Source: Alphaproteobacteria bacterium
GTDB lineage: Bacteria; Pseudomonadota; Alphaproteobacteria; Rhodospirillales; WMHbin7
Length of the DNA stretch: 64,000 bases
Assembly (NCBI GenBank): GCA_015231795.1
Contig: JADGAX010000009.1
Coordinates: 57,598 to 121,597, forward strand
Reading direction: 5' to 3'
Position numbers and translations under genes: made by a program. The notes under the pieces were generated by a model, which worked only from the letters and a program-made list of their open reading frames with translations, did no database searches and was not told the DNA's origin. This document shows, piece by piece, positions 1 to 9,378 of this stretch. Positions within the stretch are counted from its first letter, which is position 1; every line of letters starts with the position of its first letter.

Positions 1-2151
1 GATCCCTTGGGCATCCTGCGCGCCGTGGTGACGAATCTGAAAAATATGGGCGGCTCGCGCAGGCCCGTGGGCGCGTCCACCATCACCCAGCAGGTGGCCA
101 AGAATTTTCTTCTGACCAACGAAGTGTCCATCGAGCGCAAGGTCAAGGAGATGATCCTGGCCTTCCGTCTCGAGCGGGCCTTTACGAAGGACCATATCCT
201 CGAGCTTTACCTGAACGAAATCTATCTGGGCATTGGCGCTTACGGCGTCGCTGCGGCTACGACGCACTATTTTGACAAGTCGCTCGATGAATTGTCGATT
301 GCCGAAGCGGCTTTCCTGGCCGCCCTGCCCAAGGCCCCCAACAACTATCATCCGCAGCGTTTTCCCGAAGCGGCCAAGTCGCGGCGCGATTGGGTTCTGG
401 AACGCATGGCCGAGGATGGGGTGATCAGCCAGGCGGAAGCCGACGCCGCCAAGGCCGAGCCTTTGTTCATGCGCCCCAGGCCTGACAGCATCTATGTGCG
501 CGGTGCCGATTGGTTCGCCGAAGAGGTGCGCCGTCGTCTGGCCAAAAGTTACGGCGAGGAAACGCTTTACAAGGGCGGCCTTTCGGTGCGCACCAGCCTG
601 GACCCGCGCTTGCAGGAACTTGCCGACCGCGTGCTGCGCCAGGGATTGCTGGCCTATGATCGCCGCCATGGATGGCGCGGCCCCATCGGCCGGGTCGAAC
701 TGAGCGCGGATTGGACGACCCAACTGGCGCAGGTTCAGCCGCCGGGCGGCATCGATCCTTGGGAAACGGCGCTGGTCCTGGCGGTGGGTGAGAATTTCGC
801 CGATATCGGTCTGATCGACGGCAGCCGGGGCCGCATTCCCTGGACTGAACTGTCCTGGGCGCGCCCCACGCTGGAAGAACAAGAAGTGGGGCCTTCGCCC
901 AAGCGGGCTTCTGATGTCGTAAAGCCCGGCGATGTGGTGGCGGTTCAGCCGGTGAAGGCGAATTCCGAGGGCGTGGCCTATCCCGCCCACAGCTACGCGC
1001 TTCGCCAGCCGCCCAAGATCGAAGGCGCTTTGGTGGCGATGGATCCGCATACGGGACGCGTATTGGCCCTGTCCGGCGGATTCTCCTATGCGCGCAGCCA
1101 GTTCAACCGGGCGACCCAGGCCATGCGTCAGCCCGGCTCGGCCTTCAAGCCCTTCATCTATCTTGCCGCCCTCGATGCGGGCTACACGCCCTCGTCGCTG
1201 ATCTTGGACGCGCCTTTCGTGATGGAACAGGGACCGGGCCTGCCGAAATGGAAGCCGCAGAATTACAGCGGCGAATTCTACGGCCCATCGACCATGCGCC
1301 TTGGCATCGAGAAATCGCGCAATCTGATGACCGTGCGCCTGGCCCAGGCCATCGGCATGGACAAGGTGGCCGATTACGCTCAGCGATTCAACATTACGCC
1401 GAATCTGCAGCCGGTGCTGTCGATGGCGCTGGGGGCGGGCGAGACGACGGTTCTCAACCTGACCAGCGCCTATTCGATGATCGTCAATGGCGGGCGCAAG
1501 GTAACGCCTTCGCTGATCGACCGCGTGCAGGACCGCAACGGCAAGACCGTGTACCGTCACGACATGCGCCCTTGCCCGACCTGCACGGCCGCCTTCTGGA
1601 CCAACCAGTCGCCCCCGGTGGTGCCGGATACGCGCGAATACGTCACCGATCCCTTAAGCGCCTATCAGATGACCTCGATGCTGCAAGGCGTGGTCGAGCG
1701 CGGCACCGGCGCCATCATCGCCAGCGTCGGCAAGCCGCTGGCGGGCAAGACCGGCACCTCCAACGACTTTCGCGACGCCTGGTTCGTGGGCTTCTCGCCC
1801 GATTTCGTGGTCGGCGTCTTCACCGGCTTCGACGATCCCCTGACGCTGGGCAAGAAGGAAACCGGTTCGGCGGTGGCGGCCCCCATCTTTCGCGATTTCA
1901 TGAAGGAAGCGCTGGCCGACAAGCCCGCAACGCCCTTTCGCATTCCGCCGGGCATTCGCCTAGTGCGGGTCGATCAGCAGATGGGCCGCCCGGCCGGACC
2001 CAACGACAAGAACGCCATCCTTGAAGCCTACAAGCCCGATCAAATGCCGGGCGACGGCGGCGTGCTTGAAGGCTTTGGCGGCATGCAAGACGACAATGGC
2101 GTGACTCCCCAGGGCGGGCCTTCCGCGCCGTCGGCGGGCGGGTTGTATTAA
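1..2151 (+). CDS. mrcA: Penicillin-binding protein 1A (class A, bifunctional), 5' end outside window
   Basis: Inner-membrane peptidoglycan synthase that polymerises glycan strands and cross-links stem peptides. The frame is open from base 1, so the membrane anchor and first part of the glycosyltransferase domain lie upstream. Counting from the window edge, the glycosyltransferase part covers about residues 1-155 (TITQQVAKNFLL motif near its start), an OB-like insert follows, and the transpeptidase carries all three signature motifs: SAFK (nucleophile Ser about 380), SRN (about 439) and KTGTS (about 583). The C-terminal 60 residues are a Pro/Gly-rich tail. A short gap leads to prfB, the gene order found in many alphaproteobacteria. 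Family assignment is secure. The true start cannot be seen. Confidence 0.95.
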   Translation, partial: DPLGILRAVVTNLKNMGGSRRPVGASTITQQVAKNFLLTNEVSIERKVKEMILAFRLERAFTKDHILELYLNEIYLGIGAYGVAAATTHYFDKSLDELSIAEAAFLAALPKAPNNYHPQRFPEAAKSRRDWVLERMAEDGVISQAEADAAKAEPLFMRPRPDSIYVRGADWFAEEVRRRLAKSYGEETLYKGGLSVRTSLDPRLQELADRVLRQGLLAYDRRHGWRGPIGRVELSADWTTQLAQVQPPGGIDPWETALVLAVGENFADIGLIDGSRGRIPWTELSWARPTLEEQEVGPSPKRASDVVKPGDVVAVQPVKANSEGVAYPAHSYALRQPPKIEGALVAMDPHTGRVLALSGGFSYARSQFNRATQAMRQPGSAFKPFIYLAALDAGYTPSSLILDAPFVMEQGPGLPKWKPQNYSGEFYGPSTMRLGIEKSRNLMTVRLAQAIGMDKVADYAQRFNITPNLQPVLSMALGAGETTVLNLTSAYSMIVNGGRKVTPSLIDRVQDRNGKTVYRHDMRPCPTCTAAFWTNQSPPVVPDTREYVTDPLSAYQMTSMLQGVVERGTGAIIASVGKPLAGKTGTSNDFRDAWFVGFSPDFVVGVFTGFDDPLTLGKKETGSAVAAPIFRDFMKEALADKPATPFRIPPGIRLVRVDQQMGRPAGPNDKNAILEAYKPDQMPGDGGVLEGFGGMQDDNGVTPQGGPSAPSAGGLY

Positions 2152-2201
2152 GACATGGTTTGCGTTAAAGAGCTTGGCCGGAACGTGAAGGAAGACAGGA
2201 A

Positions 2202-3315
2202 ATGAAAGCCGAAACCGAGGCCTTGGCCCAAAAGATCCAGCAGTCGATGGCGCTGCTGAGGAGGCATCTTTGACTGGGATCAGGCCGTTCGCCGTCTGGA
2301 AGAGCTGAACGCTTCCGCCGAAAATCCCGAACTTTGGAACAATCCCGCCAAGGCGCAGAAAATCCTGCGCGAGCGCACGCGCCTTGAAACCTCGATCAAC
2401 GCCTGCCTGTCCATCGAACGCGATCTGGCCGATCAGTTGGGCATGATCGAACTGGCCGAAGCCGAGAACGATTCGGCCATGGTGGCCGATGCCGAGGCGC
2501 AATTGGCCGCTTTGGCCGAGATGGCCCGCCAGAAGGAGCTGGAAGCCCTGCTGTCCGGCGAGGCCGACGGCAACGACTGCTATCTGGAAGTCCATGCCGG
2601 AGCGGGCGGCACCGAGGCTCAGGACTGGGCGGAAATCCTGGCCCGCATGTATACGCGCTGGGCCGAGAAGCACGGCTACAAAGCGGAATGGATCGAGGAA
2701 AGCCAGGGCGAGGAAGCGGGCTTGAAATCGGCGACCATTCAGATATCGGGTCCCAATGCCTATGGCTGGCTGAAGACGGAATCGGGCGTTCACCGTTTGG
2801 TGCGCATCAGCCCCTTCGATTCCAATGCAAGGCGGCACACCAGCTTTTCCTCGATCTGGGTCTATCCCGTCATCGACGACACGATCGAGGTCGATATTCA
2901 GGAAAAGGATTGCCGCATCGACACCTACCGCGCCTCGGGCGCGGGCGGCCAGCACGTCAACAAAACCGATTCCGCGATCCGCATCACCCATATGCCGACC
3001 GGCATCGTGGTCAGTTGTCAGGTCGATCGCTCGCAGCACCGCAACCGGGCCATGGCCTGGGACATGCTGCGCGCCCGCATCTACGAGCAGGAACTGCAAA
3101 AGCGCGAAGCGGCGGCGCAAGCCGAGGCCGACGCCAAAAGCGACATCGGCTGGGGGCACCAAATCCGCTCCTATGTGTTGCAGCCCTACCAGATGGTCAA
3201 GGACCTGCGCACCAACGTCGAGACCAGCGACACGGCGGGCGTGCTGGATGGCGATCTGGATCGCTTCATGGCGGCCTCGCTGGCCAGCCGCCTGGGCAGT
3301 GGCAACGACGCATGA
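2202..3315 (+). CDS. prfB: Peptide chain release factor 2, expressed through a +1 programmed frameshift
   Basis: Recognises UGA and UAA stop codons and triggers release of the finished peptide. The gene begins at ATG 2202 and runs 23 codons to an in-frame TGA (2271-2273). Shifting by +1 there continues into the main frame to 3315, giving about 370 residues, the usual RF2 length. The anticodon-mimicking SPF tripeptide is at about residues 203-205 and the catalytic GGQ at about 248-250, followed by the conserved HVNKTDSA stretch. Without the frameshift only the part after an internal ATG would be annotated, which would lack the N-terminal domain. The stop overlaps the next start (ATGA). Confidence 0.96.
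2259..2274 (+). other. RF2 autoregulatory +1 frameshift site
   Basis: The site reads AGGAGG (internal Shine-Dalgarno, 2259-2264), CAT, CTT (slippery codon 2268-2270), then TGA C (2271-2274). This is the canonical RF2 arrangement: low RF2 makes the ribosome pause at UGA, and the upstream Shine-Dalgarno pairing pushes it +1. Spacing from the AGGAGG to CTT is the 3 nt seen in E. coli prfB. Confidence 0.95.
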
Positions 3316-4091
3316 TGGCCCCGCTCGGCCACCGTGTTTTCGGTTCCGGGCGCAAGACGGCGATCTTCTTGCATGAATGGCTGGGTCATCACGACAACTG
3401 GCTGCCCGTCCTGCCCTATCTGTCCAAGGACAAGGCGCGTTGGGTGCTGGCCGATCTGCGCGGCTATGGTTGGTCGCGCCGCATCAAGGGCGATTTCAGC
3501 CTGGACGAAGCCGCCAGCGACGTGCTGGCCCTGGCCGATCATCTAAAGGCGGGCCGGTTCCATCTGGTCGGCCATTCCATGGGCGGATTGGTGGCGCAGG
3601 CGGTGGCCGTCGCAGCACCCCGACGCATCGCCTCGCTGTCTCTGGTTTGCCCCGTTCCCGCCAGCGGCTTTGCTGCCGACAAGGCGGCGCTGGCGCGCAT
3701 GCAAAAGGTTCTGACAAACGACAAGGCGTTGCGCGACGCCATCCATGCGCGCACGGGCAATCGTTTGGGCGAAGGATGGATCGCCAGGAAATCGGCCATC
3801 GCCCGTCAGGCGGGAACCAGGGCTGCGCAGAAGGGCTATCTTGAGATGTTCACCGGCTCGGACATTTCGGGTCTTGTGAAAGGCCAAGACATGCCGGTGC
3901 GCCTGATCGCGGGCAAGCATGATCTGCCCTTTTACGGCATGGCGGCGCAGAAAAAGCGCTTTTCCAAATGGTATCCCAATCTCGATTTCGTCGAGATACT
4001 GGAAGCCGGGCATTATCCGATGCTGGAAACGCCCGCCCGGCTGGCGGGCCTGATCGAAGATTGGGTCAGCCTTCCCAGCCGCAGGCCCTAA
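3312..4091 (+). CDS. Alpha/beta hydrolase
   Basis: 259-residue cytosolic alpha/beta-hydrolase-fold enzyme of unknown substrate. The nucleophile elbow GHSMGG puts the catalytic Ser at about residue 89. An oxyanion-type HEW segment occurs near residue 20, and the acid and His are likely in the GKHD and EAGHYPM segments near the C-terminus. The start ATG overlaps the prfB stop (ATGA), so the two are probably co-translated. An in-frame open stretch extends upstream inside prfB but is out of frame with it and is not used. The last 26 bp overlap the 3' end of the convergent pseudouridine synthase gene. Fold is secure, substrate unknown. Confidence 0.85.
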   Translation: MMAPLGHRVFGSGRKTAIFLHEWLGHHDNWLPVLPYLSKDKARWVLADLRGYGWSRRIKGDFSLDEAASDVLALADHLKAGRFHLVGHSMGGLVAQAVAVAAPRRIASLSLVCPVPASGFAADKAALARMQKVLTNDKALRDAIHARTGNRLGEGWIARKSAIARQAGTRAAQKGYLEMFTGSDISGLVKGQDMPVRLIAGKHDLPFYGMAAQKKRFSKWYPNLDFVEILEAGHYPMLETPARLAGLIEDWVSLPSRRP

Positions 4092-4758
4092 GCGCTGCTT
4101 GCATATGATCGGGGGCGGGCGCTTCCACTTCCACCGGCGGCGCTTCCGACTTGAAGGGAATCACCACCTTTCTGGCATGCAGATGCAAGGGCAGCGACGG
4201 CTTGGGGACAAGCCCGTAAATCGGATCGCCCAGAACCGGGCAGCCCAGATGCTGGGCATGGATGCGGATTTGGTGCGTGCGCCCGGTGCGAGGCTTGAAT
4301 TCGATCCAGCTGATCGGACCAACGCCTTCAATCTCGCCCTTGCCCAGCAGGCGCCAATCGGACACGGCCTGTTGGCCGTGCTTTTCGTCGACCACCATCT
4401 TCCAGCCCTGTTTGGGCGTTTGCTTGGCCAGCGGGGCGTCGACGGTGCCGGAGTCTGCGGGCGGCGCACCCTGCACGATGGCCCAATAGGTTTTGCCGAT
4501 TCGGCCCTGCTGGAACAGCTTGCCCAGTTTGGCCAGCGTCTTCCTGTGCCTGCCCAGGATCAGGCAACCCGACGTGTCGCGGTCAAGCCGGTGCGCCAGT
4601 GCTGGCGGCCTGGGCAGGCCGAAGGTCAGCAGGGGGAAGAAGTGCTCGATGCAAACGCCGCCCCCGGGTCCCGGATGAACGGGCAGACCGGCTGGCTTGT
4701 TCAGCACGATGAAGCTGGTGTCGCGGTACAGGACGCGGGCAAGGATGTCGTCGCTCAT
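4066..4758 (-). CDS. RluA-family RNA pseudouridine synthase
   Basis: 230-residue single-domain pseudouridine synthase that isomerises a uridine in rRNA or tRNA. The family signature HRLDRDTSG holds the catalytic Asp (about residue 59), followed by a conserved TYWAIV strand and the RTGRTHQIRIH motif near residue 165. No S4 RNA-binding domain precedes the catalytic domain, so it resembles RluA/RluE-size members rather than RluC/RluD; the target position cannot be read from sequence. Transcribed divergently from the gene at 4803, with a perfect 14-bp palindrome between them. Confidence 0.88.
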   Translation of the reverse strand: MSDDILARVLYRDTSFIVLNKPAGLPVHPGPGGGVCIEHFFPLLTFGLPRPPALAHRLDRDTSGCLILGRHRKTLAKLGKLFQQGRIGKTYWAIVQGAPPADSGTVDAPLAKQTPKQGWKMVVDEKHGQQAVSDWRLLGKGEIEGVGPISWIEFKPRTGRTHQIRIHAQHLGCPVLGDPIYGLVPKPSLPLHLHARKVVIPFKSEAPPVEVEAPAPDHMQAALRACGWEG

Positions 4759-4765
4759 GATGATC

Positions 4766-4779
4766 CATGATATATCATG
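4766..4779. promoter_or_regulatory. Perfect 14-bp palindrome CATGATATATCATG between divergent genes
   Basis: The self-complementary sequence sits 7 bp upstream of the pseudouridine synthase start (4758) and 23 bp upstream of ATG 4803. Another TCATGA-like half lies over the 4758 start codon. It could be an operator or simply an AT-rich promoter core; no regulator is identified. Confidence 0.35.
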
Positions 4780-4802
4780 AGAAGCATGGAGGGAGGCAAG
4801 CC

Positions 4803-5219
4803 ATGGCGTGTGTCTATGTCGCGAAAAGCAAAAGTCTTTGCGAATGGGGGGGCGATGTCGGGCTGACCCAGCATCTTTACAAGCTGGGCGTGTTCGAGGG
4901 CGAAGCCGAAGAGATCGCCGCCGCCCTGAATGGCGATAAACTGTGCGGGCGCGACGATTGGGTGCTTTTGAAAAGCGAAAGCCCGGAAGACCTGCCCGAC
5001 GAAGCGGCCTTGATCGAACGCTTGGCCCGCAAGGAAAAGCTGGTCGATCCCAAGATATATCCGGGCATTCGCGGCGCCGTCGGCATTTTCAAGATCAAGA
5101 TCGCCAATGTCGAGAACAGCATTCTGGTCAAGGAAGCGCTGGAAGGCAGGCCCACCAAGATCAAAAAGGCCAAACCGGCCGAGATCGGGGCCTATCTTAT
5201 TTCTAATGCTCTGAGATAG
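4803..5219 (+). CDS. Conserved hypothetical protein
   Basis: 138-residue soluble protein, beginning MACVYVAKSKSLCEWG and ending with a Lys-rich KIKKAKPAEIG segment. No signal peptide, membrane segment or known catalytic motif is seen. The start is ATG 4803 because a strong GGAGGGAGG Shine-Dalgarno lies just upstream; an earlier in-frame ATG at 4767 falls inside the palindrome and has none. Its 3' end overlaps the end of the RND pump gene by 17 bp. I do not recognise the family beyond its proteobacterial look. Confidence 0.7.
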   Translation: MACVYVAKSKSLCEWGGDVGLTQHLYKLGVFEGEAEEIAAALNGDKLCGRDDWVLLKSESPEDLPDEAALIERLARKEKLVDPKIYPGIRGAVGIFKIKIANVENSILVKEALEGRPTKIKKAKPAEIGAYLISNALR

Positions 5220-8200
5220 TTTGGCGTTCGGCAGCCACAAAACTATAGACCACCGGCAGCACGAACAGCGTGAACAAGGTGCCGATGCTCATGCCCGCCA
5301 CGATGACGATGGCGATAGACAGTCGGCTGGCCGCTCCCGCGCCGCTGGCGATCAGCAGGGGCGTCAATCCCACCACCATCGCCGCCGTGGTCATCAGAAT
5401 GGGGCGCAGGCGCAACTGCGCCGCCGCCTGAACGGCCTCGATGCGGCTCATCCCCGCTTGCTGTTTTTCCTTGGCCACTTCGCAGATCAGAATGCCGTGC
5501 TTGCTGATCAGTCCGATCAGCGTGACCAGACCTACCTGCGTGTAGATGTTCATGCTGGTGACGCCGAGAGCCAGGGGAATCAAGGCCCCGCAGATCGACA
5601 GGGGAACGCTGACCAGAATCACCAAAGGATCGCGGAAACTTTCGAACTGAGCGGCCAACACCAGGAAGATCACGATCAGCGCAAAGAAGAAGGTGAACAT
5701 CAACGCGTTGCCTTCCTGATAATATTGACGCGACTGCCCGGCATAATCGACGCTCATCCCTTTGGGCAGAACCTCGTTGGCGGCTTGGCCCAGGAAGGCC
5801 AGCGCCGTGCCCAGCGAAACGCCCGGCATGGGGAAGGCTTGCAGCGTCACGGAATTCAATTGGTTGAACTGCGACAAGGCCACCGGGCGCACTTCATGCG
5901 ACAGTTTCACCAAGCTGGACAGCGGGATGGCCGCTCCGCCCGCCGTTTTCACATGGATGCGGCCCTGCGCCTGCGGGTCGGTTCTAAAGTCGCGCGACAC
6001 TTGCGGTATCACCTGATAGCTGCGCCCGTCCATGTTGATCAGGTTGACATAGTTGCCGCCGGTCATGGTGGCGAAAGCCTCGCCGATCGCCTGCATGGTG
6101 ACGCCGTAGGCGCCCGCCTTGTCGCGATCGATTTCGACCACGGTTTGCGGGCTTTGCACCTTCAAGTCCAGATCGACATAGGCGAACATGCCGCTTTGAC
6201 GGGCCTTGCCCAGCAGGCCTTGCGACACTTCCGACAAAACGCGCCAATTGGCGGTCGAGGTGATCACGAACTGGACTGGCAACCCGTCCGATCCCGGAAG
6301 CGGGGGCAAGCCGAAAGCCGATCCTTGGATGCCTGAAATGCCGTCGATGCCCGCCTGGATCACCGGCACCAATTCCTTCTGGCCCCGTTTGCGCTCGTCC
6401 CAGGGCTTCAAGATGGTGGCGGCGAAACCGCCCGCGCGCGTCGGAAAGCCGTTGATGGTAAAGACGCTGCCTGCCTCCTCGGGCGAGGCCAGCACCTTGT
6501 CCAGTTGCTTGCTGAAGGTTTCCATATAGTCCAGGTTGGCGCTGGGCGGACCCTGATAGGCCACCATCACGGCGCCCTTGTCCTCTTCCGGCGCCAGTTC
6601 GGTCGGCACGGCTTGGTAAAGCGGCCATAGGCTGATAAGAATCAGCATGGCGAAAATGACGGTGACCGGCCTGTCCTTCATCGATCCGGCAAGCAGGCGT
6701 CCATAAAGAGCCTGCACGCGAGCGAACAGGGCGTCGATGCGCGCCGCCAAGCCCTGGGCGTTGGTTTCGTGAGCCAGAATTTTCGAGCACATCATGGGCG
6801 AAAGCGTCAAGGCCACGACGCCGGAAACGATCACACTGCCCGCCAGCGTGAAGGCGAATTCCTTGAAAAGCGCGCCGGTCAACCCGCCCATGAAGGCGAT
6901 AGGCGCGTAAACGGCGGCCAGGGTCAGGGTCATGGCGATGACGGGGCCTGAAATCTCTCTTGTCCCCTTCAAGGCGGCTTCGAAGGGGCTTAGTCCTTCC
7001 TCGATGTGGCGATGCACATTCTCGACCACCACGATGGCGTCATCGACCACCAGACCGATGGCCAGCACCATGGCCAGCAGGGTCAACAGATTGATCGAAT
7101 AGCCCATCGACAGCATGAAAAGGGCGGCGCCGATCAGCGACAAGGGAACGGTGACCACAGGGATCATTACGGCGCGCACCGACCCCATGAACAAGAAGAT
7201 GACGCCGATCACGATCAACGTTGCCTCGATCAGCGTTTTCACCACTTCCCAGATCGCCGAGCGGATGAAGACGGTGCTGTCATAGGCGATCTCAAGACCC
7301 ATGCCTTCCGGCAGTTCCTTGGCGATGCTGGGCAAAACCTCGCGCACGCCTGAAATGGCGTCCAGCGGGTTCGATCCCGGCTGCAAATTGATGCCGATGA
7401 ATACCGCCTTCTTGCCATTCACATAGACCGAGGCGTCTTCATATTCAGGTCCCAGTTCGACATTGGCCACGTCGCCAAGGCGCACCAGCTTGGCCCCTTC
7501 GCCGCGGATCACCAGATCGCGAAATTCCTCGGGATTTTTAAGGTCGGTCTTGGCCTGCGTGCCGATCATGTCGAAGCCGCCCTTCGAGCTTCCGGCAGCC
7601 GACAGGAAATTGTTGCTAGACAGCGCCGCCTTCACCTCGGCCGGGCTGATCTCGTATTGGGCCAGACGTTGCGGGTCCAGCCAGACGCGCATCGAGAATT
7701 TCTGGCCGCCCAGGATTTCGGGATTGGCGACGCCAGGCACCGTGGCCAGCTTGGGTTGCGCGGTGCGGCTGACGTAATCGGTGATCTGCTGGGGCGAATG
7801 CTTGTCCGACGAGAAGGCCAGATACATGGCGGCGAAGGCTTCGCCGGTCGTCTTCTTGATCACGGGATCGTTGATGCCGCGCGGCAGCACCGAGCGCACT
7901 TCGTTGACCTTGCTCATCACCTCGGTCATGGCTTCGCCGGGATCGTCGTTCAGGCGCACGAAGACCTTGACTTCGCTGACGCCCAGCGCGGAAGACGAGG
8001 TGAGATAATCGATGCCCTTCGAGGTGGCCACCGCCTTTTGAACCGGGTCGGTGACGAAACCCTGCATCAAATCGGCGTCGGCGCCGGGATAAGTGGTGGT
8101 GACGGTGATCACCGTATTGCTCATCTCGGGATATTGGCGCACCGGCAGCATGAACAGGGCGCGCAAGCCCAGCACCAGAATGAGCAGGCTGATCACGCTG

Positions 8201-8241
8201 GCCAGCACGGGCCTGCGGATGAAGATGGAAAACACATTCAT
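5203..8241 (-). CDS. RND (HAE1-type) efflux transporter permease
   Basis: 1,012-residue inner-membrane proton/drug antiporter. The N-terminus is typical of the AcrB/MexF superfamily (MNVFSIFIRRPVLASVISLL), and TM4 carries the proton-relay double aspartate in GLVVDDAIVVVENV. Two large periplasmic loops separate the twelve predicted membrane helices into 1+6+5. The closest flavour by eye is the MexF/MexI/MdtC group; substrate is not predictable. It overlaps the adaptor gene by 4 bp (ATGA) and is third in a tetR-hlyD-RND operon. No outer-membrane factor is encoded next to it, so it likely borrows a TolC-like channel from elsewhere. Confidence 0.93.
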   Translation of the reverse strand: MNVFSIFIRRPVLASVISLLILVLGLRALFMLPVRQYPEMSNTVITVTTTYPGADADLMQGFVTDPVQKAVATSKGIDYLTSSSALGVSEVKVFVRLNDDPGEAMTEVMSKVNEVRSVLPRGINDPVIKKTTGEAFAAMYLAFSSDKHSPQQITDYVSRTAQPKLATVPGVANPEILGGQKFSMRVWLDPQRLAQYEISPAEVKAALSSNNFLSAAGSSKGGFDMIGTQAKTDLKNPEEFRDLVIRGEGAKLVRLGDVANVELGPEYEDASVYVNGKKAVFIGINLQPGSNPLDAISGVREVLPSIAKELPEGMGLEIAYDSTVFIRSAIWEVVKTLIEATLIVIGVIFLFMGSVRAVMIPVVTVPLSLIGAALFMLSMGYSINLLTLLAMVLAIGLVVDDAIVVVENVHRHIEEGLSPFEAALKGTREISGPVIAMTLTLAAVYAPIAFMGGLTGALFKEFAFTLAGSVIVSGVVALTLSPMMCSKILAHETNAQGLAARIDALFARVQALYGRLLAGSMKDRPVTVIFAMLILISLWPLYQAVPTELAPEEDKGAVMVAYQGPPSANLDYMETFSKQLDKVLASPEEAGSVFTINGFPTRAGGFAATILKPWDERKRGQKELVPVIQAGIDGISGIQGSAFGLPPLPGSDGLPVQFVITSTANWRVLSEVSQGLLGKARQSGMFAYVDLDLKVQSPQTVVEIDRDKAGAYGVTMQAIGEAFATMTGGNYVNLINMDGRSYQVIPQVSRDFRTDPQAQGRIHVKTAGGAAIPLSSLVKLSHEVRPVALSQFNQLNSVTLQAFPMPGVSLGTALAFLGQAANEVLPKGMSVDYAGQSRQYYQEGNALMFTFFFALIVIFLVLAAQFESFRDPLVILVSVPLSICGALIPLALGVTSMNIYTQVGLVTLIGLISKHGILICEVAKEKQQAGMSRIEAVQAAAQLRLRPILMTTAAMVVGLTPLLIASGAGAASRLSIAIVIVAGMSIGTLFTLFVLPVVYSFVAAERQTISEH

Positions 8242-9377
8242 GGCTTGGCCGCGTTCGCCTGGGCGGGCTGGGGGGCAGGCGCGAAAGGACTGCCCTCGGT
8301 GATGGAGACCAGCGTGCCGCTTTCCAGCTTCAACTGGCCCGAGGTCACGACCTTGTCGCCGGGTTTCAGGTCGCCGGTCACGGCGGCCCAGCCGTCGCGC
8401 CTTTCGCCTACCTTGATCGGCACGCGCTTGGCCGCCATCACGGCTTTGTCGCCATCGACGCTTGGCTCGACCACAAAGACGGAATCGCCCGACAGGCTGT
8501 AGGTCACGGCGGTGACCGGCACGACCAGCACGGACTTGATGTCCTGTCTTCCGATGCGCACCTGCGCGAACATGCCGGGTTTGAGGGCGCCGTCCGGATT
8601 GGGAATGCGCGCTTCCATGGCGACCATGCCCGACGAGACGTCCACTTCGGGGTCGATGGCGCTGATGACGCCTTCAAAGACGCGCCCTGCCCAAGCATCC
8701 ACCTCGACCTCGACGCGCAGCCCTTGCTCAAGTCCGGCCAGATCCTTTTGTGAGACGGGAATTTCAAGACGCAGCACCGACAGGTCTTGCAGCGTGGCGA
8801 CGGATTGGCCGGGCTGCAAATATTGTCCCACATCGATCTTGCGCACGCCCAGCACGCCCGCGAAGGGAGCTGTCACCGTCTTCCTGGCGATCAAGGCGGC
8901 CAGTTGAGCCATCTTGGCGTCCTTGACCTTCAATTCGGCTTGGCTTTTGTCGAGCGCCGATTGCGCCACATGCCCGGCCTGGGCCAGCGTGCGCGAGCGC
9001 GCTTCCTGCGTGGCCGCCAGTGACCGTTCGGCGCTCGCACTTGCCAGATCGGCCCGCTCGACATCGGTGTCGAGGCGCACCAGCACCTGGCCCTTGGTGA
9101 CCTGATCGCCGGATTGGAACAAGATTTCCTTGACCAGCCCCGCCGTGCCCACCGTGACATCGACGCCGTTGACGGCTTTCAAAGTGCCGACGGCCTTTAA
9201 TTCCTGCGTCCAGGCGTCCTCGTGCGCCATGTCGACCGAGACGGGAATCACCGGCTTGGGCATGGTGGCGAAATATTGCTTGATCATCTGATCGCGAAAT
9301 TGGGCGAAGCCCAGCGTGCCGCCCAGCACCAAGGCGCTGGCCCCCAGCATGATGATCATTTTGGTGCGACGTCTCAT
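8238..9377 (-). CDS. HlyD/AcrA-type periplasmic adaptor (membrane fusion protein)
   Basis: 379 residues with one N-terminal membrane anchor (MIIMLGASALVLGGTLGFAQ, about residues 7-26), a split lipoyl domain (segments near residues 70-100 and 160-190), a short alpha-hairpin between them, then beta-barrel and membrane-proximal domains. It bridges the RND pump to an outer-membrane channel. It starts 1 bp after the tetR stop and overlaps the pump start, showing translational coupling across the three genes. No lipobox Cys is seen, so it is anchored by the N-terminal helix. Confidence 0.92.
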   Translation of the reverse strand: MRRRTKMIIMLGASALVLGGTLGFAQFRDQMIKQYFATMPKPVIPVSVDMAHEDAWTQELKAVGTLKAVNGVDVTVGTAGLVKEILFQSGDQVTKGQVLVRLDTDVERADLASASAERSLAATQEARSRTLAQAGHVAQSALDKSQAELKVKDAKMAQLAALIARKTVTAPFAGVLGVRKIDVGQYLQPGQSVATLQDLSVLRLEIPVSQKDLAGLEQGLRVEVEVDAWAGRVFEGVISAIDPEVDVSSGMVAMEARIPNPDGALKPGMFAQVRIGRQDIKSVLVVPVTAVTYSLSGDSVFVVEPSVDGDKAVMAAKRVPIKVGERRDGWAAVTGDLKPGDKVVTSGQLKLESGTLVSITEGSPFAPAPQPAQANAAKP

Positions 9378-9378
9378 G

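Noticed and set aside
1960..3162. 400-residue open frame antisense to mrcA/prfB
   Set aside because: Shadow frame spanning two real genes.
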